Source of the DNA: Arenibacter hampyeongensis
Lineage (GTDB): Bacteria > Bacteroidota > Bacteroidia > Flavobacteriales > Flavobacteriaceae
Direction: 5' to 3'
Length of the DNA: 64,000 nt
NCBI RefSeq assembly: GCF_002909255.1
Contig: NZ_PIOB01000002.1
Span: 682,001 to 746,000, forward strand
Numbering within the stretch: the stretch's first letter is position 1; each line of letters starts with the position of its first letter. Under the pieces are notes generated by a model. That model was not told the origin of the DNA. It saw nothing but the letters and a program-made list of their open reading frames with translations, and did no database searches. Of this stretch, positions 1 through 7,815 are shown one piece after another. The translations under genes and the position numbers were made by a program.

Positions 1-995
1 AAACTTTTGGACATTATATGCAGGAAGCGGGATACAAAACTTATGTAGCCGGAAAATGGCAGCTCCTGGGCAATTCCCATCAACAAAAATTGGCCGGAAA
101 CCGAGTTGGAACCACTCCGGAAAAAGCTGGATTTGACGACTATTGCTTATGGCAAATTGATCAATTGGGATCGCGGTACAAAGATCCTACATTAAGTACA
201 AAGAAGGATGGTACAAAAACGTACTACGGCAAATTTGGTCCTGATATTTTTCTTGAGAACATTACTTCCTTTATGGAAGAAAACAAAAAATCTCCGTTTT
301 TTGTGTACTATCCCATGGCATTGACCCATGACCCCTTTGTGCCAACGCCCAACAATAAGCTGTTCAACAATTTTGACGCCAAATCAAAGATAAACGACCC
401 TGTCTATTTTGGGGAAATGGTACAATATATGGATATGATCATAGGTAAAATTGTCGATGCTACAGATAGGTTGGGTATTCGTGAAAATACGCTGATACTT
501 TTCGTTGGTGACAATGGAACCGACCACGATGTTGTTTCCAAATTCAATGGCCATTCAATTCGGGGCGATAAGGGCCATACCACAGACGCAGGGACCCACG
601 TACCCTTAATTGCCAATTGGAAGGGAAAAATTGCGCCCAACAGCATAAATGATAATTTAATAGATTTTACAGATTTTTTACCCACACTGCTAGATCTTCA
701 GGGATCAAAGCGGTCCAATTCCGAGCAATTGGATGGACTTAGCTTTTATCCACAGCTTTTAGGGAATAATTCCAATAAAAGGGATTGGGTATTCTGCCAT
801 TATGCCCCCAATTGGGGTAAATTTAAAAATAAAAGATACGTTCAAAATAAAAATTGGAAGTTGTATGACAATGGGGAACTATATGATTTGGCAGAGGATA
901 TTTTGGAGGAAAATCCATTTTTGGATGGTAGCTATCCCGAGGGTCAAACCACTACCATAAGAGAATTCAGGAAAGTGTTGGACAGTTACAAATAA
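1..995 (+). CDS. S1-family sulfatase, 5' end outside window
   Basis: This is the C-terminal part of an S1 sulfatase that removes sulfate esters, probably from polysaccharide or its oligosaccharides. The frame is open from the first base, and an internal Met at 18 is not a credible start because homology begins before it. Visible motifs are AGYKT...AGKW, which matches the second sulfatase signature, and GDNGTD near residue 170, which carries a metal-binding Asp/Asn pair. The Cys/Ser-x-Pro-x-Arg formylglycine motif must lie upstream of the window. It ends at TAA 993-995, only 67 bp before a second sulfatase on the same strand, so the two are probably co-transcribed. Substrate cannot be assigned. 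The family call is secure. Confidence 0.9.
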   Translation, partial: TFGHYMQEAGYKTYVAGKWQLLGNSHQQKLAGNRVGTTPEKAGFDDYCLWQIDQLGSRYKDPTLSTKKDGTKTYYGKFGPDIFLENITSFMEENKKSPFFVYYPMALTHDPFVPTPNNKLFNNFDAKSKINDPVYFGEMVQYMDMIIGKIVDATDRLGIRENTLILFVGDNGTDHDVVSKFNGHSIRGDKGHTTDAGTHVPLIANWKGKIAPNSINDNLIDFTDFLPTLLDLQGSKRSNSEQLDGLSFYPQLLGNNSNKRDWVFCHYAPNWGKFKNKRYVQNKNWKLYDNGELYDLAEDILEENPFLDGSYPEGQTTTIREFRKVLDSYK

Positions 996-1062
996 ATTTC
1001 CCATTCCCATATTAGTTTTTAAATTACCTATTTTTGATTTTTAAGATTTTCAATAGACCCAT

Positions 1063-2670
1063 ATGAAACCAACGCCAATCAGCATCATCCTAGGAGGACT
1101 ACTTTTGTGTTTATTATCCTGTAAAACAGAGAAAAAGGAAAATTCGACAAAAAAGCCGAATATAGTTTTTATCATGTCAGATGACCACGCCTACCAAGCT
1201 ATTAGCGCTTATGACGACCGTCTGATCAAAACGCCCAATATTGATCGCATCGCAAAGGAAGGATTGTTGTTCACAAATGCAACTGTTACCAATTCTATCT
1301 GCGCCCCTTCCAGAGCAGTAATTTTAACGGGAAAGCATAGTCATATTAATGGTAAAATTGACAACCTCTCCCCTTTCGACACCACCAATGTTACCTTTCC
1401 ACAATTATTGCAAAAAGCAGGCTATCAAACTGCCATGTTCGGAAAGTTGCATTTTGGAAATAACCCCAAGGGCTTCGACGAATTTAAGATATTGCCGGGA
1501 CAAGGGGACTATTACAACCCGAGGTTTATAACCCAGAAAGGCGACACCACCATCACTGGATATGTTACTGACATTACCACGGATTTAACCTTGGATTGGC
1601 TTAAAAACCGCAGAAAGGCCGATAAACCTTTTATGTTGATGTACCTGCACAAAGCACCACATAGATCATGGATGCCTGCTCCAAGACATTACAAAGAATT
1701 TACAAATAACACTTATCCTTTACCAGCTACCTTGTTCGACGATTATGCTACACGTGAAACTACGGCAGGACCAGCGGAGATGAACATCCTTAAACATATG
1801 CTGTTGCGATACGATCTTAAAATAACGGATGATGTACTGGCCGAATTGAACATAGAGGAGCGCTTGGGAGCAGGAGGTATCAATAAGTTGAATCCCGAAC
1901 AGAAAGCGGAATGGGACAAGGTGTACGGCCCCATTAACGAAGCCTTCAAGAATGAGTACGGGAAGATGAACGATTCTACTCTTATGGTTTGGAAATATCA
2001 GCGTTATATGCAGGATTATTTGGGAACCATTGCAGCAGTTGATGAAAATGTAGGTAGGGTATTGGATTATCTGGATCAGGAAAAACTTACAGAGAACACT
2101 TTGATCGTCTATACCTCCGATCAAGGCTTTTATCTGGGGGAACACGGCTGGTTCGATAAGCGATTTATGTACGATGAATCTTTTAAGACCCCACTACTTA
2201 TTAAATGGCCAAATGTTATAACGCCTGGCACCACAGAAGATGAAATGGTGCAAAACCTTGATTTTGCCCAAACTTTTTTGGAGGTTGCCGGGGTAACAGC
2301 TCCTGAAGATATGCAGGGCAAAAGTCTAGTACCACTACTAAAAGGCGAGAAAGAAAAATGGGATAGGGAGGCCGTGTATTACCACTATTACGAATATCCT
2401 GCAGAACACGCAGTAAAACGTCAGTATGGCATTGCAACAAAGAAGTATAAGCTAATTCACTTTTATTATGACGTGGACGTGTGGGAACTCTATGACCGTG
2501 CAAAAGACCCACAGGAACTGAACAATGTTTTTAACGATTCCGATTATGCGGAAATTGCCGCGGAAATGAAACAAAAACTGTCGGAAATAAGGGAAAAATA
2601 CAAGGATTCAGACGCTTTGAGCAATCAGTACATTCAGCTTTATAAGGACAAGGGGCTGATTGAGGAGTAG
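1063..2670 (+). CDS. S1-family sulfatase, lipoprotein
   Basis: Predicted formylglycine-dependent sulfatase of 535 residues. A lipoprotein signal peptide ends in LLSC with lipidated Cys20, so it is probably anchored in the periplasm or outer membrane. The core begins at about residue 31 with PNIVFIMSDDH, which carries the metal-binding Asp pair. CAPSR at residues 80-84 gives Cys80 as the residue expected to be converted to formylglycine. A TSDQGFYLGEHGWFDK segment at about 350 and the WELYDRAKDPQELNN C-terminal motif are typical of iduronate-sulfatase-like S1 members. It follows another sulfatase by 67 bp. Maturation needs an anSME-type enzyme, which is not in this window. Right after the stop lies a 7-bp tandem repeat. 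Confidence 0.93.
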   Translation: MKPTPISIILGGLLLCLLSCKTEKKENSTKKPNIVFIMSDDHAYQAISAYDDRLIKTPNIDRIAKEGLLFTNATVTNSICAPSRAVILTGKHSHINGKIDNLSPFDTTNVTFPQLLQKAGYQTAMFGKLHFGNNPKGFDEFKILPGQGDYYNPRFITQKGDTTITGYVTDITTDLTLDWLKNRRKADKPFMLMYLHKAPHRSWMPAPRHYKEFTNNTYPLPATLFDDYATRETTAGPAEMNILKHMLLRYDLKITDDVLAELNIEERLGAGGINKLNPEQKAEWDKVYGPINEAFKNEYGKMNDSTLMVWKYQRYMQDYLGTIAAVDENVGRVLDYLDQEKLTENTLIVYTSDQGFYLGEHGWFDKRFMYDESFKTPLLIKWPNVITPGTTEDEMVQNLDFAQTFLEVAGVTAPEDMQGKSLVPLLKGEKEKWDREAVYYHYYEYPAEHAVKRQYGIATKKYKLIHFYYDVDVWELYDRAKDPQELNNVFNDSDYAEIAAEMKQKLSEIREKYKDSDALSNQYIQLYKDKGLIEE

Positions 2671-2671
2671 G

Positions 2672-2724
2672 CAGTGGTCAGTGGTCAGTGGTCAGTGGTC
2701 AGTGGTCAGTGGTCAGTGGTCAGT
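2672..2724. repeat. Tandem repeat, 7 copies of a 7-bp unit
   Basis: The unit CAGTGGT is repeated seven times without a mismatch (2672-2720) and followed by CAGT. It starts one base after the TAG stop of the preceding sulfatase. Because it lies outside the reading frame, copy-number change would not alter the protein, but it could alter the transcript 3' end or DNA between this gene and the convergent DUF1801 gene. Confidence 0.95.
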
Positions 2725-2795
2725 ATCAAAAAAATAAGCAATTCGTCATAATTTCCAACTTATCTATTATCAATACTAACTTTATAGCTAGAGCT

Positions 2796-3155
2796 TTATT
2801 TCCAAAACTTCCTGTCCTTTACACTATAGGCATCCTGCAAGACTTCCAATAAAACAGTACTTTCAATTTCTTCCAGGGATTTATAGCGCAAAGATTTCAT
2901 CATTTTCCGACCTGTGGTCGTCATTTGCTCTATATGGACAGTTAAATGGGATGCATTCCAGAACCCAACATCCACATAATCCTTGCTTTGATTGAGGTAA
3001 CAAAAGGGCCTACCCTCCAAGTAATAAAAGGGAATTTTGTATTTATATTTCAATTCCAATCCTGGAATGGCACCTTGGATCATAGATTGTAGATACAACA
3101 AAATGCTTCTATAGGGTTCTGATTGATCAAGTATATATTCTTCAGCAGGATTCAT
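2796..3155 (-). CDS. DUF1801 (YdhG-like) protein
   Basis: Small 119-residue cytoplasmic protein of the DUF1801/YdhG-like family. Characteristic features are the N-terminal YRSILLYLQSMIQ helix, the ELKYKYKIPFYYLEG strand region and the conserved FCYLNQ...VDVGFW segment, covering the full domain length. No signal peptide or membrane segment is visible. The biochemical role of this family is not established, so no reaction is proposed. It is a single-gene unit converging on the sulfatase pair; the next gene to the right is divergent. Confidence 0.8.
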   Translation of the reverse strand: MNPAEEYILDQSEPYRSILLYLQSMIQGAIPGLELKYKYKIPFYYLEGRPFCYLNQSKDYVDVGFWNASHLTVHIEQMTTTGRKMMKSLRYKSLEEIESTVLLEVLQDAYSVKDRKFWK

Positions 3156-3376
3156 AATTTTTCAAATTTACTTTTTCCCCATCAAATGCACATTTTTTTC
3201 TTTAAAACAATAAATTTAATCTCCCAATTTATTAAAAATTTACATTGAACAAAATTCCTTTATAGCCTATTGAGGCAACTACCCAAGTTACAAGTTGCTG
3301 TTGGACGGAAAATATTTTAGAAACCAAAATTCACGATTATAAAACTTAATTCCCATTGTAGATTCAAAATTTATAT

Positions 3377-3384
3377 TAACTTTG
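3377..3384 (+). promoter_or_regulatory. -7 promoter element TAACTTTG
   Basis: Matches the flavobacterial TAnnTTTG -7 consensus. TTG at 3356-3358 lies 18 nt upstream as a possible -33 element. The -7 element overlaps the palindrome at 3379-3395, so a protein bound there would block the promoter. Confidence 0.65.
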
Positions 3385-3395
3385 AATTTCAAAGT
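3379..3395. promoter_or_regulatory. Operator-like palindrome, copy 1
   Basis: ACTTTGAA-T-TTCAAAGT has perfect 8-bp arms around one base and is followed by ACTTT. Nearly the same 22-bp string (3 differences, all central) occurs at 4354-4375 ahead of creD. The positions, each just upstream of a start codon around a locus encoding a winged-helix regulator, suggest an autoregulatory operator. Confidence 0.6.
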
Positions 3396-3403
3396 ACTTT
3401 CGT

Positions 3404-4045
3404 ATGAAATCAAATAAATATTTGGACGACATATCAGAAATCAAAAATATGATGAGCCGTTCGTCACGTTTTATCTCCCTCAGTGGCCTGTCCGGAATAC
3501 TGGCGGGCATCTATTCCCTTATAGGTTTTGTTATTGCCCAGTCCAGGATCAAGATCTATTTAGAGCCAAAAGAGGTACTGGAATCCACCCAACCCATTGC
3601 TATCAATACCGCACAATTGTCCATTGAACTCTTTACTATTGCAATTGTTGTCATAATAATGGCAACAATTACAGGAATCCTGTTATCTATTCGAAAAGCC
3701 AAACAAAGCGATGAAAAAATATGGGATGTTTCCAGTAAACGGTTGGCTGTAAATTTTTTGATTCCTTTGGTAACTGGCGGCATTTTTTGCATAGCCCTGC
3801 TTCAAGAAAACCATGTAGGCCTAGTGGCCCCGGTCACACTTATCTTTTATGGATTGGCATGTGTCAATGCCAGTAAATACACTTTGGGGGACGTACGGTA
3901 TTTAGGTTATGCCAATATCCTAATAGGTTTAATTGCCACCCAATTCACGGGATACGGATTGTATTTTTGGGCTTTGGGCTTTGGAGTGTTCCACATATTT
4001 TATGGCACACGGATGTATTTAAAATTCGACATAAAAAAGATTTGA
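3404..4045 (+). CDS. Multi-pass membrane protein, unknown function
   Basis: Protein of 213 residues with about six hydrophobic segments (roughly residues 25-47, 70-95, 115-133, 137-155, 162-180 and 183-205) after a short charged N-terminus. I recognise no enzymatic motif. It is the first gene of a unit with a winged-helix regulator whose probable TTG start overlaps this gene's TGA stop, followed by a CreD-type protein. This order suggests an envelope-stress or signal-sensing module in which the membrane protein might influence the regulator; that is inference. The ATG at 3404 is favoured because a promoter and palindrome lie directly before it. Confidence 0.75.
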   Translation: MKSNKYLDDISEIKNMMSRSSRFISLSGLSGILAGIYSLIGFVIAQSRIKIYLEPKEVLESTQPIAINTAQLSIELFTIAIVVIIMATITGILLSIRKAKQSDEKIWDVSSKRLAVNFLIPLVTGGIFCIALLQENHVGLVAPVTLIFYGLACVNASKYTLGDVRYLGYANILIGLIATQFTGYGLYFWALGFGVFHIFYGTRMYLKFDIKKI

Positions 4046-4332
4046 GCATTATAAACAACATTAACAAAGCATTTGATCACCGAATAAAATTGGGTATCAT
4101 GTCCATTCTTATGGTGAACGACTATGCCGATTTTAATACGCTAAAAGAGCTTTTGGGCATTACTGACGGTAATTTGGCCAGTCATACCAAGTCTCTTGAA
4201 AAGGATAAATACATAAAAGTAGAAAAGCAATTTATTGGACGAAAACCCAATACAAGGTATTCCGTTACGGCATTTGGGAAATCAGCTTTTAATAAACATA
4301 TTGATGCGCTAGAAAAGCTTATTGGGAGATAA
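4042..4332 (+). CDS. Winged-helix transcriptional regulator
   Basis: Small MarR/ArsR-like DNA-binding protein, about 96 residues from a TTG start. The region FDHRIKLGIMSILMVN through FNTLKELLGITDGNLASHTKSLEK is the HTH with recognition helix, and GRKPNTRYSVTAFGK is the wing, as in the flavobacterial family fused to no sensor domain. I place the start at TTG 4042, whose last two bases form the TGA stop of the upstream gene, giving translational coupling. An in-frame ATG at 3967 would put 25 extra residues deep in the upstream gene and lacks homology. Likely ligand is unknown. Probable targets are the two ACTTTG...CAAAGT palindromes at 3379 and 4354. Confidence 0.8.
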   Translation: MSIINNINKAFDHRIKLGIMSILMVNDYADFNTLKELLGITDGNLASHTKSLEKDKYIKVEKQFIGRKPNTRYSVTAFGKSAFNKHIDALEKLIGR

Positions 4333-4353
4333 CAAATATTTTTTTATCATTTC

Positions 4354-4370
4354 ACTTTGAAAAACAAAGT
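4354..4370. promoter_or_regulatory. Operator-like palindrome, copy 2
   Basis: ACTTTG-AAAAA-CAAAGT followed by ACTTTT lies 23 bp before the creD ATG. It repeats the palindrome at 3379-3395 with three central changes. TCACTTTG inside it is one base from the TAnnTTTG promoter consensus, so operator and promoter would again overlap. Confidence 0.6.
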
Positions 4371-4392
4371 ACTTTTAAATAACAATTGAAAA

Positions 4393-5742
4393 ATGGAAAC
4401 AAAAAAACAAAAAATTGGAAATTGGTTCAAAACCTCAATTACTGCAAAAATGCTGGTCGTAGGGTTTATATTCCTAGTACTCCTAATTCCCTTGAACTTT
4501 GTTCACGAACTAATTAAGGAACGCGAAGTAAGACAGGCCGAAGTAATTCAGGAAATTAATGAAAAGTGGGGTAAGGAGGTCATACTTTATGGACCGATCA
4601 TAAAAATTCCCTATAAGATATATATAGAGGAAAAAACTTTTGACGAAAAAACAAAATCATTCCTCAAAACTTATGAAGAAATCATACGTTATGGTTATTT
4701 TTTTCCTAAAGCACTGAACATAAATACTGATGTCGATACCAAACAATTGGAAAGAGGTATATATGAATCTGTTGTCTTCACCTCTAATCTCAACTTTGAA
4801 GGAAGCTTTGGTAATTTTGATTTTTCTTCACAGGAAATTCCCGATAATGATATCCTTTGGCAAAAGGCAACGATATTATTTAAAACATCCAATCTCAAAG
4901 GTATTAGAAATGAAGTCAAGGTTAAATTAAACCAAAAGGATTACACCTTAAAACCAATATTCGATGAAGCCTATATGAGCACCTTGGAATCTGACTTTTT
5001 AACGGCATTTGTCGATCAAAAAAGGCACGACCCGGCATTTTCAATGCGTATAAAAATAAACGGGAGTCAAGGGCTACGATTTATACCTATTGGCCAAGAA
5101 ACATCCGTAAAAATGAAATCAGATTGGCATTCTCCAAGCTTTAGCGGAAACTTCCTACCAAATGACGATACCAAAACCATTTCCAAGAATGGTTTTGAAG
5201 CCCAATGGCAAATTTTGGAAACCAACAGACAGTTTGGTCAGCAATTTTTTAATCAACTACCCGATTTGAATAGTTATTCTTTTGGAGCCGATTTAATAAT
5301 CCCCGCAGACGATTATCAAAAAACAGACAGAACAAGCAAATATGGTTTCATGATTATAGGGCTTACACTTTTGGTATTTCTATTAATACAAATAATCAGT
5401 AAAATTGACATACATCCCTTTCAATATATGATGATCGGTTTGGCATTAGTCATGTTCTATACCTTGCTCATCTCCATTTCTGAGCATCAAAATTTTCTAA
5501 GGGCATACCTTATTGCGGGTACAGCCGTTGTTGGCCTTATCACCATTTATTCCAAAACCATTTTGAAACAATCAAAATTCCCGTTACTCATATTTGGTTC
5601 TTTGACCATACTATATTCGTTCATATTTGTGATTATACAACTGGAAAATTATGCACTATTGGTGGGAAGTATTGGATTGTTCATAATCCTGGCCATAGTA
5701 ATGTTTACCTCCAAAAAAATAGATTGGGCCAACACAGATTAA
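4393..5742 (+). CDS. creD: CreD-family inner membrane protein
   Basis: Protein of 449 residues with the CreD plan. There is one N-terminal membrane helix at about 18-38, a large periplasmic domain from about 40 to 315 starting with the family motif EINEKWGKEVILYGPIIKIPY, then five or six helices to the C-terminus. In enterobacteria and relatives CreD belongs to the CreBC stress regulon and affects envelope properties; the molecular activity is not known. Here it follows a winged-helix regulator instead of a two-component pair, with its own copy of the operator-like palindrome. The gene ends 13 bp before a bidirectional hairpin. Confidence 0.9.
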   Translation: METKKQKIGNWFKTSITAKMLVVGFIFLVLLIPLNFVHELIKEREVRQAEVIQEINEKWGKEVILYGPIIKIPYKIYIEEKTFDEKTKSFLKTYEEIIRYGYFFPKALNINTDVDTKQLERGIYESVVFTSNLNFEGSFGNFDFSSQEIPDNDILWQKATILFKTSNLKGIRNEVKVKLNQKDYTLKPIFDEAYMSTLESDFLTAFVDQKRHDPAFSMRIKINGSQGLRFIPIGQETSVKMKSDWHSPSFSGNFLPNDDTKTISKNGFEAQWQILETNRQFGQQFFNQLPDLNSYSFGADLIIPADDYQKTDRTSKYGFMIIGLTLLVFLLIQIISKIDIHPFQYMMIGLALVMFYTLLISISEHQNFLRAYLIAGTAVVGLITIYSKTILKQSKFPLLIFGSLTILYSFIFVIIQLENYALLVGSIGLFIILAIVMFTSKKIDWANTD

Positions 5743-5754
5743 AAAAGTCCTAAT

Positions 5755-5796
5755 TAAAAACACCGTTATTAAGGTTCCAATTAACGGTGTTTTTTA
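5755..5796. terminator. Bidirectional terminator between creD and the Lys1-like gene
   Basis: Stem CACCGTTA (5761-5768) pairs with TAACGGTG (5782-5789), flanked by A and T runs so that it works on both strands. It serves the convergent genes on either side. Confidence 0.85.
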
Positions 5797-5816
5797 CATT
5801 TCCGTTAGAGCTCCAA

Positions 5817-7022
5817 TTATACTTTACCGTCTACATAATCCTGTAAATACGCATACCTCTTAGTGAGTTTTCCGTTTTTTGTCATTCTTGCCCTTTCCAA
5901 AACCCCATCTTTATCGCCGTTAAAAAAGGCGGGGATTACATTTTTAACAAAGGCATCCCCAAAGCCCAAGCTGGCATCACGTGGCAATTCGCAAGGTAAA
6001 TTATCCACGGCCATCACCGCAATGGCTTTCGGGTCCTTATAATCTATTTCCGACTCTGTAATGGGGTCGTATCCATATATTGGTTCCGCTATTGTACTGG
6101 CTCTAAGGGTTGTGGCTACAGGGCCATTGATATCGCAACTAACATCGGCTACGACCTTTATTCCAAAATTAGGGTGCTTCGTATCTTCTCGGGTAAAAAG
6201 ATAAGGGGCACCGTCGCCGTAAAAATGCCCGGCGATATAAAAATCCGTTACTTCTGCAAAACGAAAAAAATTGGATTTATAATCTCCAGGGTGTGCAAAA
6301 AAATCGGCCTTATTTCCCCTTACTCCATCCTTGCGCCTATTATATTCAGAGGCGTCAATTTGGCAATAGACCGGTTCCTGAAAAATTTCGGTTAGGTAAT
6401 CAGAAACCTTAACTTTCTTTATACCCATTGCATCCAACATCTCCTTGGCACCATTGCCAACCCTTCCCCTACCCGTCAGGAGAATTTTTATGTTGGGGAG
6501 TATCAGCTTACGTAGCTCCGATATCAAAGCTTGCTGGTCTACCAATGTTTCCGCCTTTGGCAGCTGATATAAACCAAATTTAAGTCCATAAGCCCTAAAG
6601 CCGTTGTAGGCCCCAACTATTCCGGCATATCTGCCAAATGCCACCAAACGCTGACGTGAGGAATTGGTGATTACCTCGTGATCGTACAATTCAATATTCC
6701 TATCCAAGACTGCTTTTAGCAAATTTCTATTGTAGGGCTGCTTTTTAATGGTATGGGAAAAAAAGAAGTATTGTTTGTTTGGGATCAATTGATCGATCGG
6801 CACTTCTTTGACACCGATAAGCACATCGCAATTTTCCATTTCCGACGCCACTTGAAATCCCTTTGACTCATACTCCTTATCGGTAAAGACTCTTATGGGA
6901 GATGGCTCCACTATTATTTTAGCGTCTTTGAATTTAGCCACAATCTGTGTACAGGCCTCCGGTGTTAGGACCACACGACGATCGGGTGGGTTTTTACGTT
7001 CCCTAATAATTCCAAATTTCAT
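5817..7022 (-). CDS. Alanine dehydrogenase/PNT-family NAD-dependent dehydrogenase, Lys1-like
   Basis: Soluble 401-residue enzyme of the alanine dehydrogenase/transhydrogenase fold. The N-terminal KFGIIRERKNPPDRRVVLTPE is the substrate-domain signature with the conserved RRV(A/V)LTP motif, and ILLTGRGRVGNGAKEMLDAMG at about 185-205 is the NAD-binding Rossmann glycine loop. VADVSCDINGPVATTLRAST near 295-315 is the segment shared with lysine-forming saccharopine dehydrogenases. The closest functional class is therefore saccharopine or alanine dehydrogenase, but no lysine or alanine pathway genes are adjacent and the substrate stays open. It is transcribed alone, towards creD, and shares a terminator with it. 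Confidence 0.8.
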   Translation of the reverse strand: MKFGIIRERKNPPDRRVVLTPEACTQIVAKFKDAKIIVEPSPIRVFTDKEYESKGFQVASEMENCDVLIGVKEVPIDQLIPNKQYFFFSHTIKKQPYNRNLLKAVLDRNIELYDHEVITNSSRQRLVAFGRYAGIVGAYNGFRAYGLKFGLYQLPKAETLVDQQALISELRKLILPNIKILLTGRGRVGNGAKEMLDAMGIKKVKVSDYLTEIFQEPVYCQIDASEYNRRKDGVRGNKADFFAHPGDYKSNFFRFAEVTDFYIAGHFYGDGAPYLFTREDTKHPNFGIKVVADVSCDINGPVATTLRASTIAEPIYGYDPITESEIDYKDPKAIAVMAVDNLPCELPRDASLGFGDAFVKNVIPAFFNGDKDGVLERARMTKNGKLTKRYAYLQDYVDGKV

Positions 7023-7116
7023 AAATAAATATTTATAACTTTTTGAAGTGATATAGTTGTAAATGTAACAAATGACAAGTTGACAAGCAAAACTTTTTTT
7101 GGAATAGTTTTTGGAG

Positions 7117-7124
7117 TACCTTTG
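7117..7124 (+). promoter_or_regulatory. -7 promoter element TACCTTTG
   Basis: Exact match to TAnnTTTG. It lies on the strand opposite to the preceding gene and points into the structured element 7126-7268, not into a protein gene. A TTTG at 7098-7101 is a possible but close-spaced -33 element. Confidence 0.5.
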
Positions 7125-7125
7125 C

Positions 7126-7268
7126 CGACCGCGTTAGGGATAGAGGCGAGTACCCCGCCCGAACGTGCCGTTAGGTACGGTGAGGCGTGTACGGCCGAAA
7201 GCCCGACCTTTTTTTGATACCTACAAGGTTTTGAAAACCTTGCAGGAAGAAAAAAGGGAACGCCCAAG
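7126..7268 (+). ncRNA. Candidate structured small RNA
   Basis: Non-coding stretch of about 140 nt, more GC-rich than other intergenic DNA. It has GGGATAG at about 7137, AAAGCCCGACC at about 7198, a long hairpin (7220-7246, CCTACAAGG...CCTTGCAGG), then GGGAACGCCC at about 7256. CCTTTTTT before the hairpin can pair with AAAAAAGG after it, closing an outer stem. A TACCTTTG promoter element ends two bases before it. I recall similar GGGATAG...GCCCGACC...GGGAACGCCC elements from other flavobacteria; whether this is the catalogued Flavo-1 motif or another family I cannot check. The antisense ORF across it is not credible. Confidence 0.5.
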
Positions 7269-7330
7269 TAACGATAATAAAGTTCATTGAAAAAAAAGAT
7301 GAGAGAATATTTCTGCCGATGGCGGGATTC

Positions 7331-7350
7331 AACCTGCCGGCAGGCAGGTT
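7331..7350. repeat. Inverted repeat AACCTGCC-GGCA-GGCAGGTT
   Basis: Perfect 8-bp arms around GGCA. It contains the CCTGCCGGCAGGCAGG string that I recall as a common dispersed repeat in Bacteroidota genomes. A second inverted repeat, GGTACGC/GCGTACC at 7358-7374, follows directly, just before the tmRNA 5' end. Confidence 0.7.
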
Positions 7351-7386
7351 CGATTACGGTACGCCTAGCGTACCTATCTCATTGAA

Positions 7387-7783
7387 GGGGCCGACTGGTT
7401 TTGACAGCGAGACCAATTGGAATGTAAGCATGTCGAGCGCTGGGCTACAGCTCGTTAATCTCATTTTCCACACTTTTTAATTGGCGAAAATAATTACGCT
7501 CTTGCCGCTTAATCCGAATCACAGTAGGATTTAGCCTCGTCCCTACAAGGTAGGGAAGCGAGATGTTTCTGGGAAGCCTTTGTTGACGGCGTCCCAATCA
7601 GAAGCACCATCAAAGTCAATATAAGGGTAGTGAAGCTTCGGCACTATCACCAAAACTTAAGAAGATAAGTGTGTATTAGGCTGTTTCTGGTCAGGTGCAC
7701 ATCGAAAATTAATTAGGAACTAAGCATGTAGAAGGCATTGTAATTGCTTGTTTGGACGAGGGTTCGAATCCCTCCGGCTCCAC
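7387..7783 (+). ncRNA. ssrA: Transfer-messenger RNA
   Basis: tmRNA rescues ribosomes stalled on broken mRNAs with SmpB. The 5' strand GGGGCCG (7387-7393) pairs with CGGCTCC (7775-7781), making the tRNA-like acceptor stem. The T arm GGGTTCGAATCCC lies at 7760-7772. The tag reading frame is at 7483-7512 and reads GENNYALAA followed by TAA, matching the known Bacteroidota tag type. After the discriminator A7782 only one C is encoded, so the CCA end must be completed by nucleotidyltransferase. A strong hairpin terminator follows at once. Size of about 397 nt is normal. Confidence 0.96.
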
Positions 7784-7785
7784 TT

Positions 7786-7815
7786 AAAAAAGGCTACCCA
7801 AAAGGTAGCCTTTTT
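7786..7815 (+). terminator. tmRNA terminator
   Basis: AAAAAAGGCTACC (7786-7798) pairs with GGTAGCCTTTTT (7804-7815), a strong intrinsic terminator three bases after ssrA. Confidence 0.9.

Noticed and set aside
2672-2724. CRISPR array
   Set aside because: The repeat unit is 7 bp with no spacers, so it is a simple tandem repeat. No CRISPR array or cas gene is present in the window.
3967-4041. ATG 3967 as start of the winged-helix regulator
   Set aside because: It would encode 25 extra residues inside the coding sequence of the membrane protein and shows no family similarity.
7019-7267. 82-codon antisense ORF upstream of the dehydrogenase
   Set aside because: It overlaps the structured non-coding element and has no domain or signal; its codons look random.
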